NCBI GenBank assembly: GCA_947501685.1
Contig: CANMWQ010000001.1
Coordinates: 727,881-791,880, forward strand
Direction of reading: 5' to 3'
Length of the DNA stretch: 64,000 nucleotides
Source: an uncultured Litoreibacter sp.
Lineage (GTDB): Bacteria > Pseudomonadota > Alphaproteobacteria > Rhodobacterales > Rhodobacteraceae
Shown here: positions 8,556-16,720 of the stretch, one piece after another
Position numbering within the stretch: the first letter of the stretch is position 1
Layout of the letters: every line of letters starts with the position of its first letter
Notes under the pieces: model-generated
Database searches by the model: none
What the model saw: only the letters and a program-made list of their open reading frames with translations
What the model was told of the DNA's origin: nothing
Translations under genes and position numbers: made by a program

Positions 8556-9161
8556 ATGTCGAACTATCGCCGTATGCGCCAAAAGGGGGGCTCCTATTTC
8601 TTTACCGTTAATTTGGCGGACCGGGGCTCGCAGCTCTTAATTGACCGGATCGACGCATTGCGAGAGGCCGTGCGGCAGACGCAGCGCGAACGGCCGTTTG
8701 GCATAGATGCGTTGGTGGTCATGCCCAATCATCTTCATGCGGTGTGGAGTTTGCCCGCGGCGGACGCAGATTTCTCGACACGCTGGGGTGCGATAAAGGC
8801 GCGATTCACACGTAGGGTGGGTTTGCACCCCACCGTTGGTCCGGGGCAGGTAGGTTGGAAGCCCACCCCACGCAGCGCGTCGAAAGTGGCGAAGAAAGAG
8901 GGGAAGGTCTGGCAGCGCCGCTTTTGGGAGCATTGCATCCGCGATGAGGCGGAGTACCGTGCCTGTGTTGCATATTGTTGGACCAACCCGGTCAAACACG
9001 GGTTTGTGGCGGGGGCCACGGAGTGGCCGTATTCGTCCATTCACCGTGATATCCGACGTGGTTTGGTCGGGTCCGAATACAGTGGAGTTATCCGGGACCC
9101 CGTAGGGTGGGGTTCCACCCCACCACCCCCGGACATGCGCAAGATGTTCGGGGAAGAGTGA
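8556..9161 (+). CDS. REP-associated tyrosine transposase (RAYT, Y1 HUH family)
   Basis: The 201-residue protein shows the Y1-transposase features of the IS200-related RAYT group: VVMPNHLHAVW (HxH metal site), then WQRRFWEHCIRDEAEY and YCWTNPVKHGFV. RAYTs nick REP hairpins. Unlike family members known to me, this frame carries an extra stretch (about residues 86-108, reading RRVGLHPTVGPGQVGWKPTP) encoded by two REP hairpins, and a tail (DPVGWGSTPPPPD) encoded by a third. The core motifs are intact, so it may still be active. It is flanked downstream by a fourth REP. Confidence 0.88.
   Translation: MSNYRRMRQKGGSYFFTVNLADRGSQLLIDRIDALREAVRQTQRERPFGIDALVVMPNHLHAVWSLPAADADFSTRWGAIKARFTRRVGLHPTVGPGQVGWKPTPRSASKVAKKEGKVWQRRFWEHCIRDEAEYRACVAYCWTNPVKHGFVAGATEWPYSSIHRDIRRGLVGSEYSGVIRDPVGWGSTPPPPDMRKMFGEE
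8811..8871. repeat. REP pair inside the RAYT reading frame
   Basis: REP 1 begins CGTAGGGTGGG and pairs GGTGGG (8816-8821) with CCCACC (8829-8834). REP 2 (8850-8871, GTAGGTTGGAAGCCCACC...) is in the opposite orientation, so the two form a BIME-like pair. Both lie in frame within the transposase gene and add about 20 residues. Confidence 0.75.
9101..9127. repeat. REP hairpin 3, in the 3' end of the RAYT gene
   Basis: CGTAGGGTGGGG followed by TTCCA and CCCCACC: a 7-bp perfect stem (9106-9112 with 9118-9124) and a five-base loop. It lies in frame and encodes part of the protein's tail. Confidence 0.75.
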
Positions 9162-9269
9162 AGAGAAATGAGTGAGCAGAAGGTGTGTTGGCGCGCGCGG
9201 AAGGTGCGGAGAAGGTTGGGAAGAAGAATGCGTGTGGATAGGGGGCAAATTGGGGTGGGGACAAATTGA

Positions 9270-9293
9270 GGTGGGTTGGAAACCCACCCTACG
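9270..9293. repeat. REP hairpin 4, downstream of the RAYT gene
   Basis: GGTGGGTT, loop GGA, AACCCACC gives an 8-bp perfect stem, followed by CTACG. It is inverted relative to REP 3, so REP 3 and REP 4 bracket the 3' end of the gene. Confidence 0.75.
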
Positions 9294-9324
9294 GCTTGCT
9301 AGGCGTCTAGTCTCGCTGCATTAT

Positions 9325-9855
9325 TCAAGCAAAAAGGAATACTATGGATGGTTTGAATACGGCTAGGTTAGCTAATAGTAAGGGCCAAATGTAGTAGGCA
9401 ATAGATCTAGTGAGTATCACGACAGGTCGTGTGTAGTTTGCGATCGCCTGACGTTTTCGTCTGCGTTCATTCCTTTCCGACCAAGCAATATCGTCCCAAT
9501 CTGGATCATAGTATGCGTGATCCTCTCCCTGGATATCTCGATGAAATTGTTCAATTTCTTCTGCTATCGGAGGCCACCATTTCTCTTCATCCCAATACCG
9601 CTTCAGCCGAGCGATCCGACGAGGCAGGCGTTCCAAATAAGCCATCAAAAGCGCTACAACCGCGATAAGCAAAGCTAGCTTAAGCACCGCAATAATCTTT
9701 TCTTGAGACACATCGACCTTAAGACCAAATAAATCCATCGTGCTTGAAAGTAACGTAACGTTTGAGAACACAAGCAGTAGCGCGGAGGCAGTGACTACAG
9801 CTTGTTTGGCTCTTCGTTCGTTCGTCGGATCAATTGCTGATAACTGGCCAATCAT
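9325..9855 (-). CDS. Hypothetical membrane protein downstream of parE
   Basis: The 176-residue protein has hydrophobic segments at about residues 18-38 (ASALLLVFSNVTLLSS), 55-73 (VLKLALLIAVVALLMAYL) and the C-terminus (YYIWPLLLANLAVFKPSIVFLF). Between them is a long charged cytosolic-type loop rich in Trp, Glu and Arg. The codon use is clearly more AT-rich than parE next door. It starts two bases after the parE stop, so it is probably read from the same transcript. I recognise no family; lateral origin is an inference. Confidence 0.65.
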   Translation of the reverse strand: MIGQLSAIDPTNERRAKQAVVTASALLLVFSNVTLLSSTMDLFGLKVDVSQEKIIAVLKLALLIAVVALLMAYLERLPRRIARLKRYWDEEKWWPPIAEEIEQFHRDIQGEDHAYYDPDWDDIAWSERNERRRKRQAIANYTRPVVILTRSIAYYIWPLLLANLAVFKPSIVFLFA

Positions 9856-9857
9856 AT

Positions 9858-11813
9858 CTAAACATCCACATCCTCAACAAACCGGGCGTTCTCCTGAATA
9901 TACTCAAACCGCAGCTCCGGTTTCTTGCCCATCAGCCGCTCGACCAGATCACCGGTTTCTCCCGGCACGTCCTCATCCACTGTCACCCGGATCAGCTGCC
10001 GGGTTTTGGGGTTCATGGTGGTTTCTTTGAGGTCCTTGGCGTCCATCTCGCCCAGCCCCTTGAAGCGTTGCACATCGATTTTACCCTTCCCGCCTAAACC
10101 TTTTTCCAGCAGCGCGTCTTTTTCTGCGTCGTTGGCGACGTAGACGCGGGTGGGCCCCTGCGTGAGGCGGTAGAGGGGCGGGCAGGCCATGTAGAGGTGG
10201 CCTTTGTCGATCAGCGGGCGCATCTGGACGAAAAAGAAGGTCATCAAGAGGGCCGCGATATGGGCGCCGTCCACATCGGCATCGGTCATGATGATGATCT
10301 TCTCGTAGCGCAGATCGTCGATGTTGAAGCGCGTGCCCATGCCACAGCCCAGCGCCTCGCAGAGATCGGAGATCTCGGCATTGGTGGTGAGTTTGCCCGA
10401 GGCAGCACCCAGCACGTTGAGGATTTTGCCCTTGAGCGGCAGAAGCGCCTGGGTCTCGCGGTTGCGCGCGCCTTTGGCGGAGCCGCCGGCTGAGTCGCCC
10501 TCCACGATGAACAGCTCCGTGCCTTCGCGGGTTTTCGAGGTGCAATCGGTCAGCTTGCCGGGCAGTCGCAGCTTCTTGGTGGCGGATTTGCGGGCGGTTT
10601 CCTTTTCCTGACGGCGCTTGAGGCGTTCCTCCGCGCGGAGCACCAGAAAGTCGAGGATTGCGCCTGCGGATTTGGTGTCGGCGGCGAGCCAGTTGTCGAA
10701 ATGGTCGCGCACGGCGGCCTCGCAGTATTTTTGCGCGACCTCGGTGGAGAGCCGGTCCTTGGTCTGGCCGACGAAAGCGGGGTCGGCGATGAAGCACGAC
10801 ACCAGCGCGCAGCCGCCCGACATCAGGTCGTCGCGGGTGATGGCGGCGGCCTTCTTGTTGTTGGTCAGCTCGCCGTAAGCTTTGATGCCCTTGAGGATCG
10901 CCGCCCAGAAGCCGGTGACATGGGTGCCGCCCTCTGGCGTGGGCACGGTGTTACAGTAGCTCTGGATGAACCCGTCGCGGGACGGCGTCCAGTTGATCGC
11001 CCATTCGACCTTGCCGGGCGCGCCGAATTTTTCCTTGAAGTCCACCGTGCCTGCGAAGGCCACGTCGGCATAGGTGGTGGCGCTGCCCAGGGTTTCCTTG
11101 AGATAGTCGGAGAGCCCGCCGGGGAAGTGGAAGGTGGCTTGCGTGGGCGTCTCGCCATCGTCGATGGCGGTTTTCCAGCGGATCTCCACGCCGGAGAACA
11201 GATAGGCCTTGGACCGGATGGAGTTGAACAGCCGCGCGGGTTTGAAACGGTGCTTGCCGAAAATCTCCTCGTCGGCATGGAAGGTCACGGTGGTGCCACG
11301 GCGGTTGGGGGCCTGGCCGACCTTTTCGACGGGCCCCAGCGGCACCCCGCGGGAGAAGCGCTGCTCGTAGACGGTTTTGTCGCGGGCGACTTGCACGACC
11401 ATGGAGTCGGAGAGCGCGTTGACCACAGAGGCGCCCACGCCGTGCAGGCCCCCGGAGGTCTGATAGGCCTTGCCGGAAAACTTGCCGCCCGCGTGGAGCG
11501 TGCACAGGATCACCTCCAGCGCGGATTTGTCGGGGAATTTCGGATGCGGGTCGATGGGGATGCCACGGCCATTGTCGCGGATGGTGACGGAATAGTCGTC
11601 GTTCAGCTCCACCTCGATCCGGTTGGCATGGCCCGCCACGGCCTCATCCATGGAGTTGTCGAGCACCTCGGCCACCAGATGGTGCAGCGCGCGCTCATCC
11701 GTGCCGCCGATATACATGCCGGGACGCTTGCGCACGGGCTCCAGCCCCTCCAGCACCTCGATGGAGGAGGCGTCATAGGTCTCGGGACCCGTTTCAAGTA
11801 GATCGTCTGCCAT
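9858..11813 (-). CDS. parE: DNA topoisomerase IV subunit B
   Basis: The ATPase subunit of topoisomerase IV, which with ParC decatenates daughter chromosomes. Length is 651 residues, shorter than GyrB (about 800) and typical of ParE. Motifs in order: EVLDNSMDEA (ATP/Mg site), GRGIPIDPHPKF, GGLHGVGASVVNALS (ATP lid), then the TOPRIM blocks IVEGDSAGGSAK and MTDADVDGAHIA. It ends RFVEDVDV. The start at 11813 has AGAGG upstream. Separation from gyrB is by length and overall pattern. Confidence 0.95.
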   Translation of the reverse strand: MADDLLETGPETYDASSIEVLEGLEPVRKRPGMYIGGTDERALHHLVAEVLDNSMDEAVAGHANRIEVELNDDYSVTIRDNGRGIPIDPHPKFPDKSALEVILCTLHAGGKFSGKAYQTSGGLHGVGASVVNALSDSMVVQVARDKTVYEQRFSRGVPLGPVEKVGQAPNRRGTTVTFHADEEIFGKHRFKPARLFNSIRSKAYLFSGVEIRWKTAIDDGETPTQATFHFPGGLSDYLKETLGSATTYADVAFAGTVDFKEKFGAPGKVEWAINWTPSRDGFIQSYCNTVPTPEGGTHVTGFWAAILKGIKAYGELTNNKKAAAITRDDLMSGGCALVSCFIADPAFVGQTKDRLSTEVAQKYCEAAVRDHFDNWLAADTKSAGAILDFLVLRAEERLKRRQEKETARKSATKKLRLPGKLTDCTSKTREGTELFIVEGDSAGGSAKGARNRETQALLPLKGKILNVLGAASGKLTTNAEISDLCEALGCGMGTRFNIDDLRYEKIIIMTDADVDGAHIAALLMTFFFVQMRPLIDKGHLYMACPPLYRLTQGPTRVYVANDAEKDALLEKGLGGKGKIDVQRFKGLGEMDAKDLKETTMNPKTRQLIRVTVDEDVPGETGDLVERLMGKKPELRFEYIQENARFVEDVDV

Positions 11814-11993
11814 GACCGCCCTCTTTTTATGTTTTGCCGCAGTATAGGTGGGGCGGCAGGGGCGTGCAATTGGCGGTTGGAGGGGTGAGGAGGGGCTGGG
11901 TGTGTTGCGGCGAATGGCAGGAGGGAGGCCAAAGAAGGCTTCCGTCGGGTTTGGTGGATGGTAACATCGTCCCTATGACCAAACGTCTGTTGC

Positions 11994-12626
11994 CTAGGAA
12001 GCTTGAGTGCCTTGGCATTGAGGAAGAGCGCTAACGCGATCTTTAATGAATCGACGCACCTCTTTCGCGATTGACACCCATCCACTGGGAGGGTTCTCGA
12101 GTGTGGATATATTCACACCAACACGTATTGCACCCACTACCTCAACAAGAGCCATTTCGCAGAACGTATCCCTATGGGTCGTACACCGCACCGTGACGTT
12201 CTCGATAGTGCCAGGCTGAGAGTGGTATACGATACTACTTGAGCCAGTGCTGCAAAACCCATTGCCGTCGATCTGCTTCTGAAAAGATGCGAAGCCATCA
12301 GTAAATCCGCATTCACCAAAGTTGCTAGGGACATTGCCGGGATGATGACTACGAGCCGATCTGAACCGCAGTGAGATGTCACTGGTTGTAGAGGGTGGTG
12401 CTAGGTGAAAGGAAGTTGATTCGAGAAAAATACCACGTCTAGCATGTAGACTTAGCCTCCGCGCCGTTTGCATATCAATAATCTCAGGTGCGGTAAGATT
12501 GACCTTTAGGCAAATCTCGTCGTCGAAGTAGAGCGTCTTCGTTCTGCGCTCTTGAAACGGGACATTTGTCGAAAGTCCGTACAGCAGAACTCCACTGATG
12601 AGTATAGCCTTCACTTTTGAAATCAT
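11994..12626 (-). CDS. Hypothetical exported protein
   Basis: The 210-residue protein has an N-terminal Lys followed by a hydrophobic stretch (AILISGVLLYGLSTN) that looks like a signal or anchor. The rest has no motif I recognise. It contains several Cys (GECGFTDG, GFCSTG, VRCTTH, TFCEM) that could form disulfides in the periplasm. Base use is more AT-rich than the neighbours. It sits alone between parE and a repeat-bearing gap. Confidence 0.55.
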   Translation of the reverse strand: MISKVKAILISGVLLYGLSTNVPFQERRTKTLYFDDEICLKVNLTAPEIIDMQTARRLSLHARRGIFLESTSFHLAPPSTTSDISLRFRSARSHHPGNVPSNFGECGFTDGFASFQKQIDGNGFCSTGSSSIVYHSQPGTIENVTVRCTTHRDTFCEMALVEVVGAIRVGVNISTLENPPSGWVSIAKEVRRFIKDRVSALPQCQGTQAS

Positions 12627-12796
12627 GGAAAAAAACCTGCTGGCATACCAAAAGCTCTAAGATGAAAAACACTGTTTTTCTGCCACTCTGGCGTTTCTAA
12701 GACTTAATTCAAATTCGTGGGGAAAGAGCATAGAGAGCTTTGTCTGGGTTGGAAACCAAGGAGATCGGTCAGGTTTTCGGTTCAATGTCTGATCCG

Positions 12797-13016
12797 TCCG
12801 CAAACCAGCCCTCCCTAGCCGGGCGGGTGCAAGACCGTGGGGTGGCGCAGCAACTGATTTTCGACAGCACTTTATCGCAGCCAAGCACATCTTCCGAATA
12901 TGCGGAGCGCATCTGCTTCAAAAGCGCCAGCCCGCCGGGACGGCCCCTCTCGGCGATTGCGAAGGGCAATCGCCTGTCGGTCGAGGCTTGCGCCGGGTCG
13001 GCGCCTTCGGCTTGAG
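12797..13016. repeat. Dispersed ~220-bp repeat, copy A
   Basis: From about CCGCAAACCAGCC to GCGCCTTCGGCTT this stretch matches 22110-22329 along its whole length with scattered differences. Shared blocks include GCAAGACCGTGGGGTGGCGC, TCTTCCGAATATGCGG and AAAAGCGCCAGCCCGCCGG. It holds a hairpin GCGATTGC/GCAATCGC. No credible gene is seen in the 580-bp gap 12627-13208 that contains it. Exact ends are uncertain by several bases. Confidence 0.75.
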
Positions 13017-13100
13017 TCCGGGTGGGTCAGCGCGAGGAACGACGGGCCAGTTCGTCGGCACACTAGCCAAGCCCCGAGAACGTGTCCTCTAACCGAGCGG

Positions 13101-13126
13101 AAGGACGCGACGTGATGCGCGTCCTT
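13101..13126. terminator. Strong hairpin downstream of the YceI gene
   Basis: AAGGACGCG, loop ACGTGATG, CGCGTCCTT: a 9-bp perfect stem. It lies 83 bp past the YceI stop on that gene's strand. No T-run follows, so it may be a Rho-dependent or stabilising structure rather than an intrinsic terminator. Confidence 0.4.
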
Positions 13127-13208
13127 CCTGACCGGATCTCGATAGCGGTGGGTGTAAGATCCGGTTTGCCGATCTGTCCGAAAACAGGCGGTGTTCTGTA
13201 AATCTGGT

Positions 13209-13817
13209 CTAGCTGCCCGCGTTGAACACCAGCCGCAGGGAGACGGGGCTGACGCGGGTGATGCTGTCGAGGCCTGCCAGCTCTTGCAGTGTGTCGATGC
13301 CCGCATCAATTTCCGCGTCCTCGGTGGAGAGCATCACCATGCCGTTGCTGTCGACCAGCACCTGGGTTTCGGACAGGCGCATCACGAAAAAGCTGGCCTC
13401 CAGCTCGTTTTCGACGCCCAGCAGGGTGAGGGTACCCTCGGTCTCGATATTGGTGCTGCCGCCCACAGGCAGAGCGTTCAGCGCGGCCATGTCGATGGCG
13501 GCTGTGATGGTGGCGTTGGGGGCGTTGTTGAAGACAAATTCGCGCATCCGCTCGTTGCGAATGTCGATATTGGTCTGCACAGAGCCCAGGCCCAGCGCGA
13601 TGGTGACCATGCCATCGCCGGTGACGGTGCCGCTGGTTTTGCCGAATGTGTGGCTTTCGCCGACATAGTCATTTTTGATCGACCCGAAAGAGATGTTGGA
13701 CAGCTCAGGGTCCAGAACCCAGCCCTTGGCATGGCCGTCCGCGAGTGTGGGCGAGGCCAAAACCCCCAAAGCCGCGACGAGTGCGGCGGCGGCGACGGTG
13801 GCGATGAATTTGCGCAT
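13209..13817 (-). CDS. YceI family periplasmic protein
   Basis: The 202-residue protein has a Sec signal peptide (ATVAAAALVAALGVLASPTLADG) and a lipocalin-like YceI domain: LDPELSNISFGSIKND, GTVTGDGMVTIALGLGSVQTNID, IRNERMREFVFN and the late SPVSLRLVFNAG. YceI proteins bind isoprenoid chains and are often exported stress proteins. The start at 13817 follows GGAGGA. It is divergent from the ECF sigma gene with a 62-bp gap, so it could be a target of that sigma factor; this is inference. Confidence 0.88.
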   Translation of the reverse strand: MRKFIATVAAAALVAALGVLASPTLADGHAKGWVLDPELSNISFGSIKNDYVGESHTFGKTSGTVTGDGMVTIALGLGSVQTNIDIRNERMREFVFNNAPNATITAAIDMAALNALPVGGSTNIETEGTLTLLGVENELEASFFVMRLSETQVLVDSNGMVMLSTEDAEIDAGIDTLQELAGLDSITRVSPVSLRLVFNAGS

Positions 13818-13879
13818 GGTGGGTTCCTCCCATAGTTTCAAAAAATGCCCCGATCTGTCGCGGCTGATCAGGTAACACG

Positions 13880-14419
13880 TTGGGAGCAGGAATTATTCAA
13901 AGCGCTGACCAGATTTCGTCGAAGACCCTTGTGAGCAAGGGGTTGCCGGACCTGTTTCCGCGGCTTTGGCGGTTCTGCATGGTGCTGACCAAGACCCGCG
14001 ACGGCGCTGACGATCTGGCGCAAGCGGCCTGCGAACGCGCGCTGGTGAATGCCGAGAAATTCCAGACTGGCACCGATTTGGACCGCTGGGTGTTCACAAT
14101 CGCGCGACGGATTTGGCTCAATGACCTGCGCTCCGCCAAGGTCCGGCGCGGCGCGGGATTGGTGCCGGTGGAGGAGGTTGATATTTCGGACAACGCCCCT
14201 CACACGGATGTGAATATTTTGGCGCGTGAAGTGTTAGACATGGTGCAGGCCTTGCCAGAAGGCCAGCGCGTGACCACCTTTTTGGTATATGTTGAAGGGT
14301 ATTCTTACCGGGAAGCAGCCGATATGCTGGAGATCCCGATCGGGACCGTTATGAGCCGACTGGCCGGCGCAAGAAAGACCGTTGCCGCAAAAACGGCGGC
14401 AAAGGATGTTGTGAGATGA
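13880..14419 (+). CDS. ECF-type RNA polymerase sigma factor
   Basis: The 179-residue reading (TTG start) shows sigma region 2 (LWRFCMVLTKTRDGADDLAQAACERA, then WVFTIARRIWLNDLRS) and region 4 (LPEGQRVTTFLVYVEGYSYREAADMLEIPIGTVMSRLAGARK). This is the group IV (ECF) layout, without region 3. A GTG at 13931 would give a 162-residue protein, and the ribosome site does not settle the choice. The stop overlaps the anti-sigma gene start by four bases (ATGA), so the two are translationally coupled. Confidence 0.9.
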   Translation: MGAGIIQSADQISSKTLVSKGLPDLFPRLWRFCMVLTKTRDGADDLAQAACERALVNAEKFQTGTDLDRWVFTIARRIWLNDLRSAKVRRGAGLVPVEEVDISDNAPHTDVNILAREVLDMVQALPEGQRVTTFLVYVEGYSYREAADMLEIPIGTVMSRLAGARKTVAAKTAAKDVVR

Positions 14420-15219
14420 GCGACGACAACAGATGCGTGACAGATGAAGAGCTGACCGCTTTTCTGGATGAGACGCTGTCGCAGACAGATCATGCCCGGA
14501 TCGAAGCGGCCTTGTCCGAGGATCCCGGCTTGCAGCGCCGTCTGGAAGGGTTGCACCTGCCGCAGGGCCTGCTGAGCCGCGCCTATGATCTGGCCGCGAT
14601 GGATGCCCCGCAGATGCCCGCTGCATTGCGCGCACAGGTCGCCGCCGCTGCCAGTGAGACAGAGCCGCCCGCAGCGGGTGCCGCCAACACCAACAAAGCA
14701 CCGGGGCTCCTGTGGCCATTGACCCTGGCCGCGTCTTTTGCGCTGGGCATGGTGGCAATGTCTATCATGCAGCCGAGCGCCCCGACAGATTTGGCCGCTG
14801 CCAAGCCGGGCTGGGTGGACACGGTGGCCTCGTATCAGGCGCTTTATACCACCGAAACACTGGCAGGTGCCGCGCAGGACCCCGCCGCCTCGCGGGCCAT
14901 TCTGGCGCGGGCGGAGACGCTATTGGGCGTGGACCTGACCGCCGCGCTCGACATTGACGGGCTGAGCTTCAAACGGGTGCAGATGCTGGCGATTGACGGC
15001 GCGCCGCTGATCCAGATGGCCTATCTGGACGATGAGGGCCAGCCGTTCGCCTTCTGCCTGACCATGCGCGACGCGCAGGATCGCGACACGCTGACCAAGA
15101 TGTCCTGGGACCTTGCCACGTCCAGCTGGATTGAGGATGGGGTGGGCTTTGTGCTTGTCGGCGGCGCGGACGAGACCCGCGTGGGCGAGATGGCCCAGCG
15201 GTTTCGCGGCGTGATCTAG
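14416..15219 (+). CDS. Transmembrane anti-sigma factor
   Basis: The 267-residue protein has an N-terminal cytosolic helix bundle beginning CVTDEELTAFLDETLS, one membrane span near residues 97-115 (LLWPLTLAASFALGMVAMSIM) and a C-terminal periplasmic domain. This is the layout of membrane anti-sigma factors. The zinc motif HxxxCxxC of ZAS proteins is absent. Coupling by ATGA overlap to the ECF gene is the main functional evidence. The periplasmic domain may sense the inducing signal. Confidence 0.8.
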   Translation: MSDDNRCVTDEELTAFLDETLSQTDHARIEAALSEDPGLQRRLEGLHLPQGLLSRAYDLAAMDAPQMPAALRAQVAAAASETEPPAAGAANTNKAPGLLWPLTLAASFALGMVAMSIMQPSAPTDLAAAKPGWVDTVASYQALYTTETLAGAAQDPAASRAILARAETLLGVDLTAALDIDGLSFKRVQMLAIDGAPLIQMAYLDDEGQPFAFCLTMRDAQDRDTLTKMSWDLATSSWIEDGVGFVLVGGADETRVGEMAQRFRGVI

Positions 15220-15263
15220 GGCCCGTTTTGGGCCCCGGTTTAGGCCTCGTTTCAGACCCCGTT

Positions 15264-16595
15264 TTAGGCCTCGTGTAGCGCTGAGGGCATCTGGCCTTTG
15301 ATCTCGATGACCCGGCGCGGGTAGGGCATTCCGATGCCTTCGGCCTTCAGCGCGTTCCAGATCAGAAACAGCACGTCGGAGGTGAATTTGTTGTCGCCGT
15401 CATCCAGCCCGTTCACCCAGAACTCGCAGGCAAAATCCACGCCGCTTTCGCCAAAGCCGCGCAGCTCGCAATCGGGCGGGTAGGGCAGCGCCAGCACGCC
15501 GGGATGTTTGGCCACGGCGGCCTCGACAATGTCGGGCACGCGGTTGATATCGGTCTCATAGGTGACAGAAAACGGCGCCTCATAGCGGTTGGCGGAGCCT
15601 GAGTCCGAGTAATTGACGACCCGCGTGGTGATGAAATCCTCGTTGGGGACCACGATCCAGCGGCCGTCAAAGGTCTCCAAAATGGCCGCGCGGGCCATCA
15701 TCTTGACGATCTTGCCTTGCTCTCCGCCGTCCAGCTCCACGTAGTCGCCGACCGTGGCCTGACCCTCAAGGAGCAGGATGACCCCGGAGATGAAGTTCGA
15801 CGCGATTTTTTGCAGGCCAAAGCCCAAGCCCACACCGATGGCCCCGCCAAGCACCGCGAGGGCCGACAGGTTGATCCCCATGATGTTCATGAGCAACAAG
15901 AACGCCACCCCGAAGATCAGAAATTCCACCGCCTTGATCGCGAGGGTCTTCAAGGAGGGGCGCATTTCCTGCTGCGAGAGGTACTCGGTCGATTGCTGGT
16001 TTGACCACCCACCCAGCCAGAACAGGATGGAGCCCGCGATGACCCCGCGCACGATGGCCATGAGCGAGAAGCCGATATTGCCGATCTGGACGCGGGTTTC
16101 CTCCAAGAGCAGCGTGACATCATCAAGAAGCCCCACCGCATAAAGCGCGGCGATGGGGATCAGGATGTATTTGCCCAGAAGCTTCAGGAAAGGCACTTGC
16201 AGAATGTCGCGCACGAAGATGCGGGCGGCGATGAAGATGAAGACCCGTTTGCCAAAGGCGATGACCTCGCCGGAGCCAAAGATCGACCGCGTGGCCTGCT
16301 CGCCTACGCCTGTCAGCGCAAAAGCAATGAGCGGCAACAGCAGCGGCAGGAATTGCAGCACGAAGCGGCGCGCGGTGGAGAAGATGGAAAAGCTGTCCGC
16401 AGGCGGCGTCAGCAGCGCAGAGAGACGCGGTACCGCAATCCGGCTGATCAGCACCGCCAGCATATAGGCCACAATGAGCACCGCGAATTGCGACCACGCG
16501 GCGGGCGACAAAAGCCAGCCTTGGGCAAGCTCGAGCCCTTGCATCAGATAATCCAGCGCTTGACCCACAAAGGGAGGGAGGTTTCCAGTGTTCAT
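15264..16595 (-). CDS. MscS-type mechanosensitive channel
   Basis: The 443-residue membrane protein has about five predicted helices before the conserved pore helix and MscS beta domain. The pore region reads LSALAVLGGAIGVGLGFGLQKIASNFISGVILLLEGQATVGDYVEL, followed by the cytosolic vestibule domain (IVVPNEDFITTRVVNYS). Such channels release solutes under hypo-osmotic stress. The C-terminus has MPYPRRVIEIKG, usual in this family. Its start is 125 bp from the divergent TPR gene. Confidence 0.92.
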   Translation of the reverse strand: MNTGNLPPFVGQALDYLMQGLELAQGWLLSPAAWSQFAVLIVAYMLAVLISRIAVPRLSALLTPPADSFSIFSTARRFVLQFLPLLLPLIAFALTGVGEQATRSIFGSGEVIAFGKRVFIFIAARIFVRDILQVPFLKLLGKYILIPIAALYAVGLLDDVTLLLEETRVQIGNIGFSLMAIVRGVIAGSILFWLGGWSNQQSTEYLSQQEMRPSLKTLAIKAVEFLIFGVAFLLLMNIMGINLSALAVLGGAIGVGLGFGLQKIASNFISGVILLLEGQATVGDYVELDGGEQGKIVKMMARAAILETFDGRWIVVPNEDFITTRVVNYSDSGSANRYEAPFSVTYETDINRVPDIVEAAVAKHPGVLALPYPPDCELRGFGESGVDFACEFWVNGLDDGDNKFTSDVLFLIWNALKAEGIGMPYPRRVIEIKGQMPSALHEA

Positions 16596-16720
16596 CGCGG
16601 TGCATCCTGTCGCTGGCTCGGTGCATTCCTTTACCCTGAGGAGCGGTGCGGGCCAAGCAGAAGTGCTTTTTTGGGAAGGTGCCGCATTGCTGTCAAACTT
16701 GGTTCCTAAGTTTGGGCATT

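Noticed and set aside
10701..11801. Long open frame on the plus strand opposite parE
   Set aside because: Same cause: GC-rich antisense frame, Gly/Val/His-rich, no motifs. parE is unambiguous.
15220..15263. GGGCCC hairpin and imperfect repeats of TTTTAGGCCTCGT between the anti-sigma and MscS genes
   Set aside because: The stretch is only 44 bp and the hairpin word is self-complementary and short. I could not call it a terminator or a repeat family with confidence.
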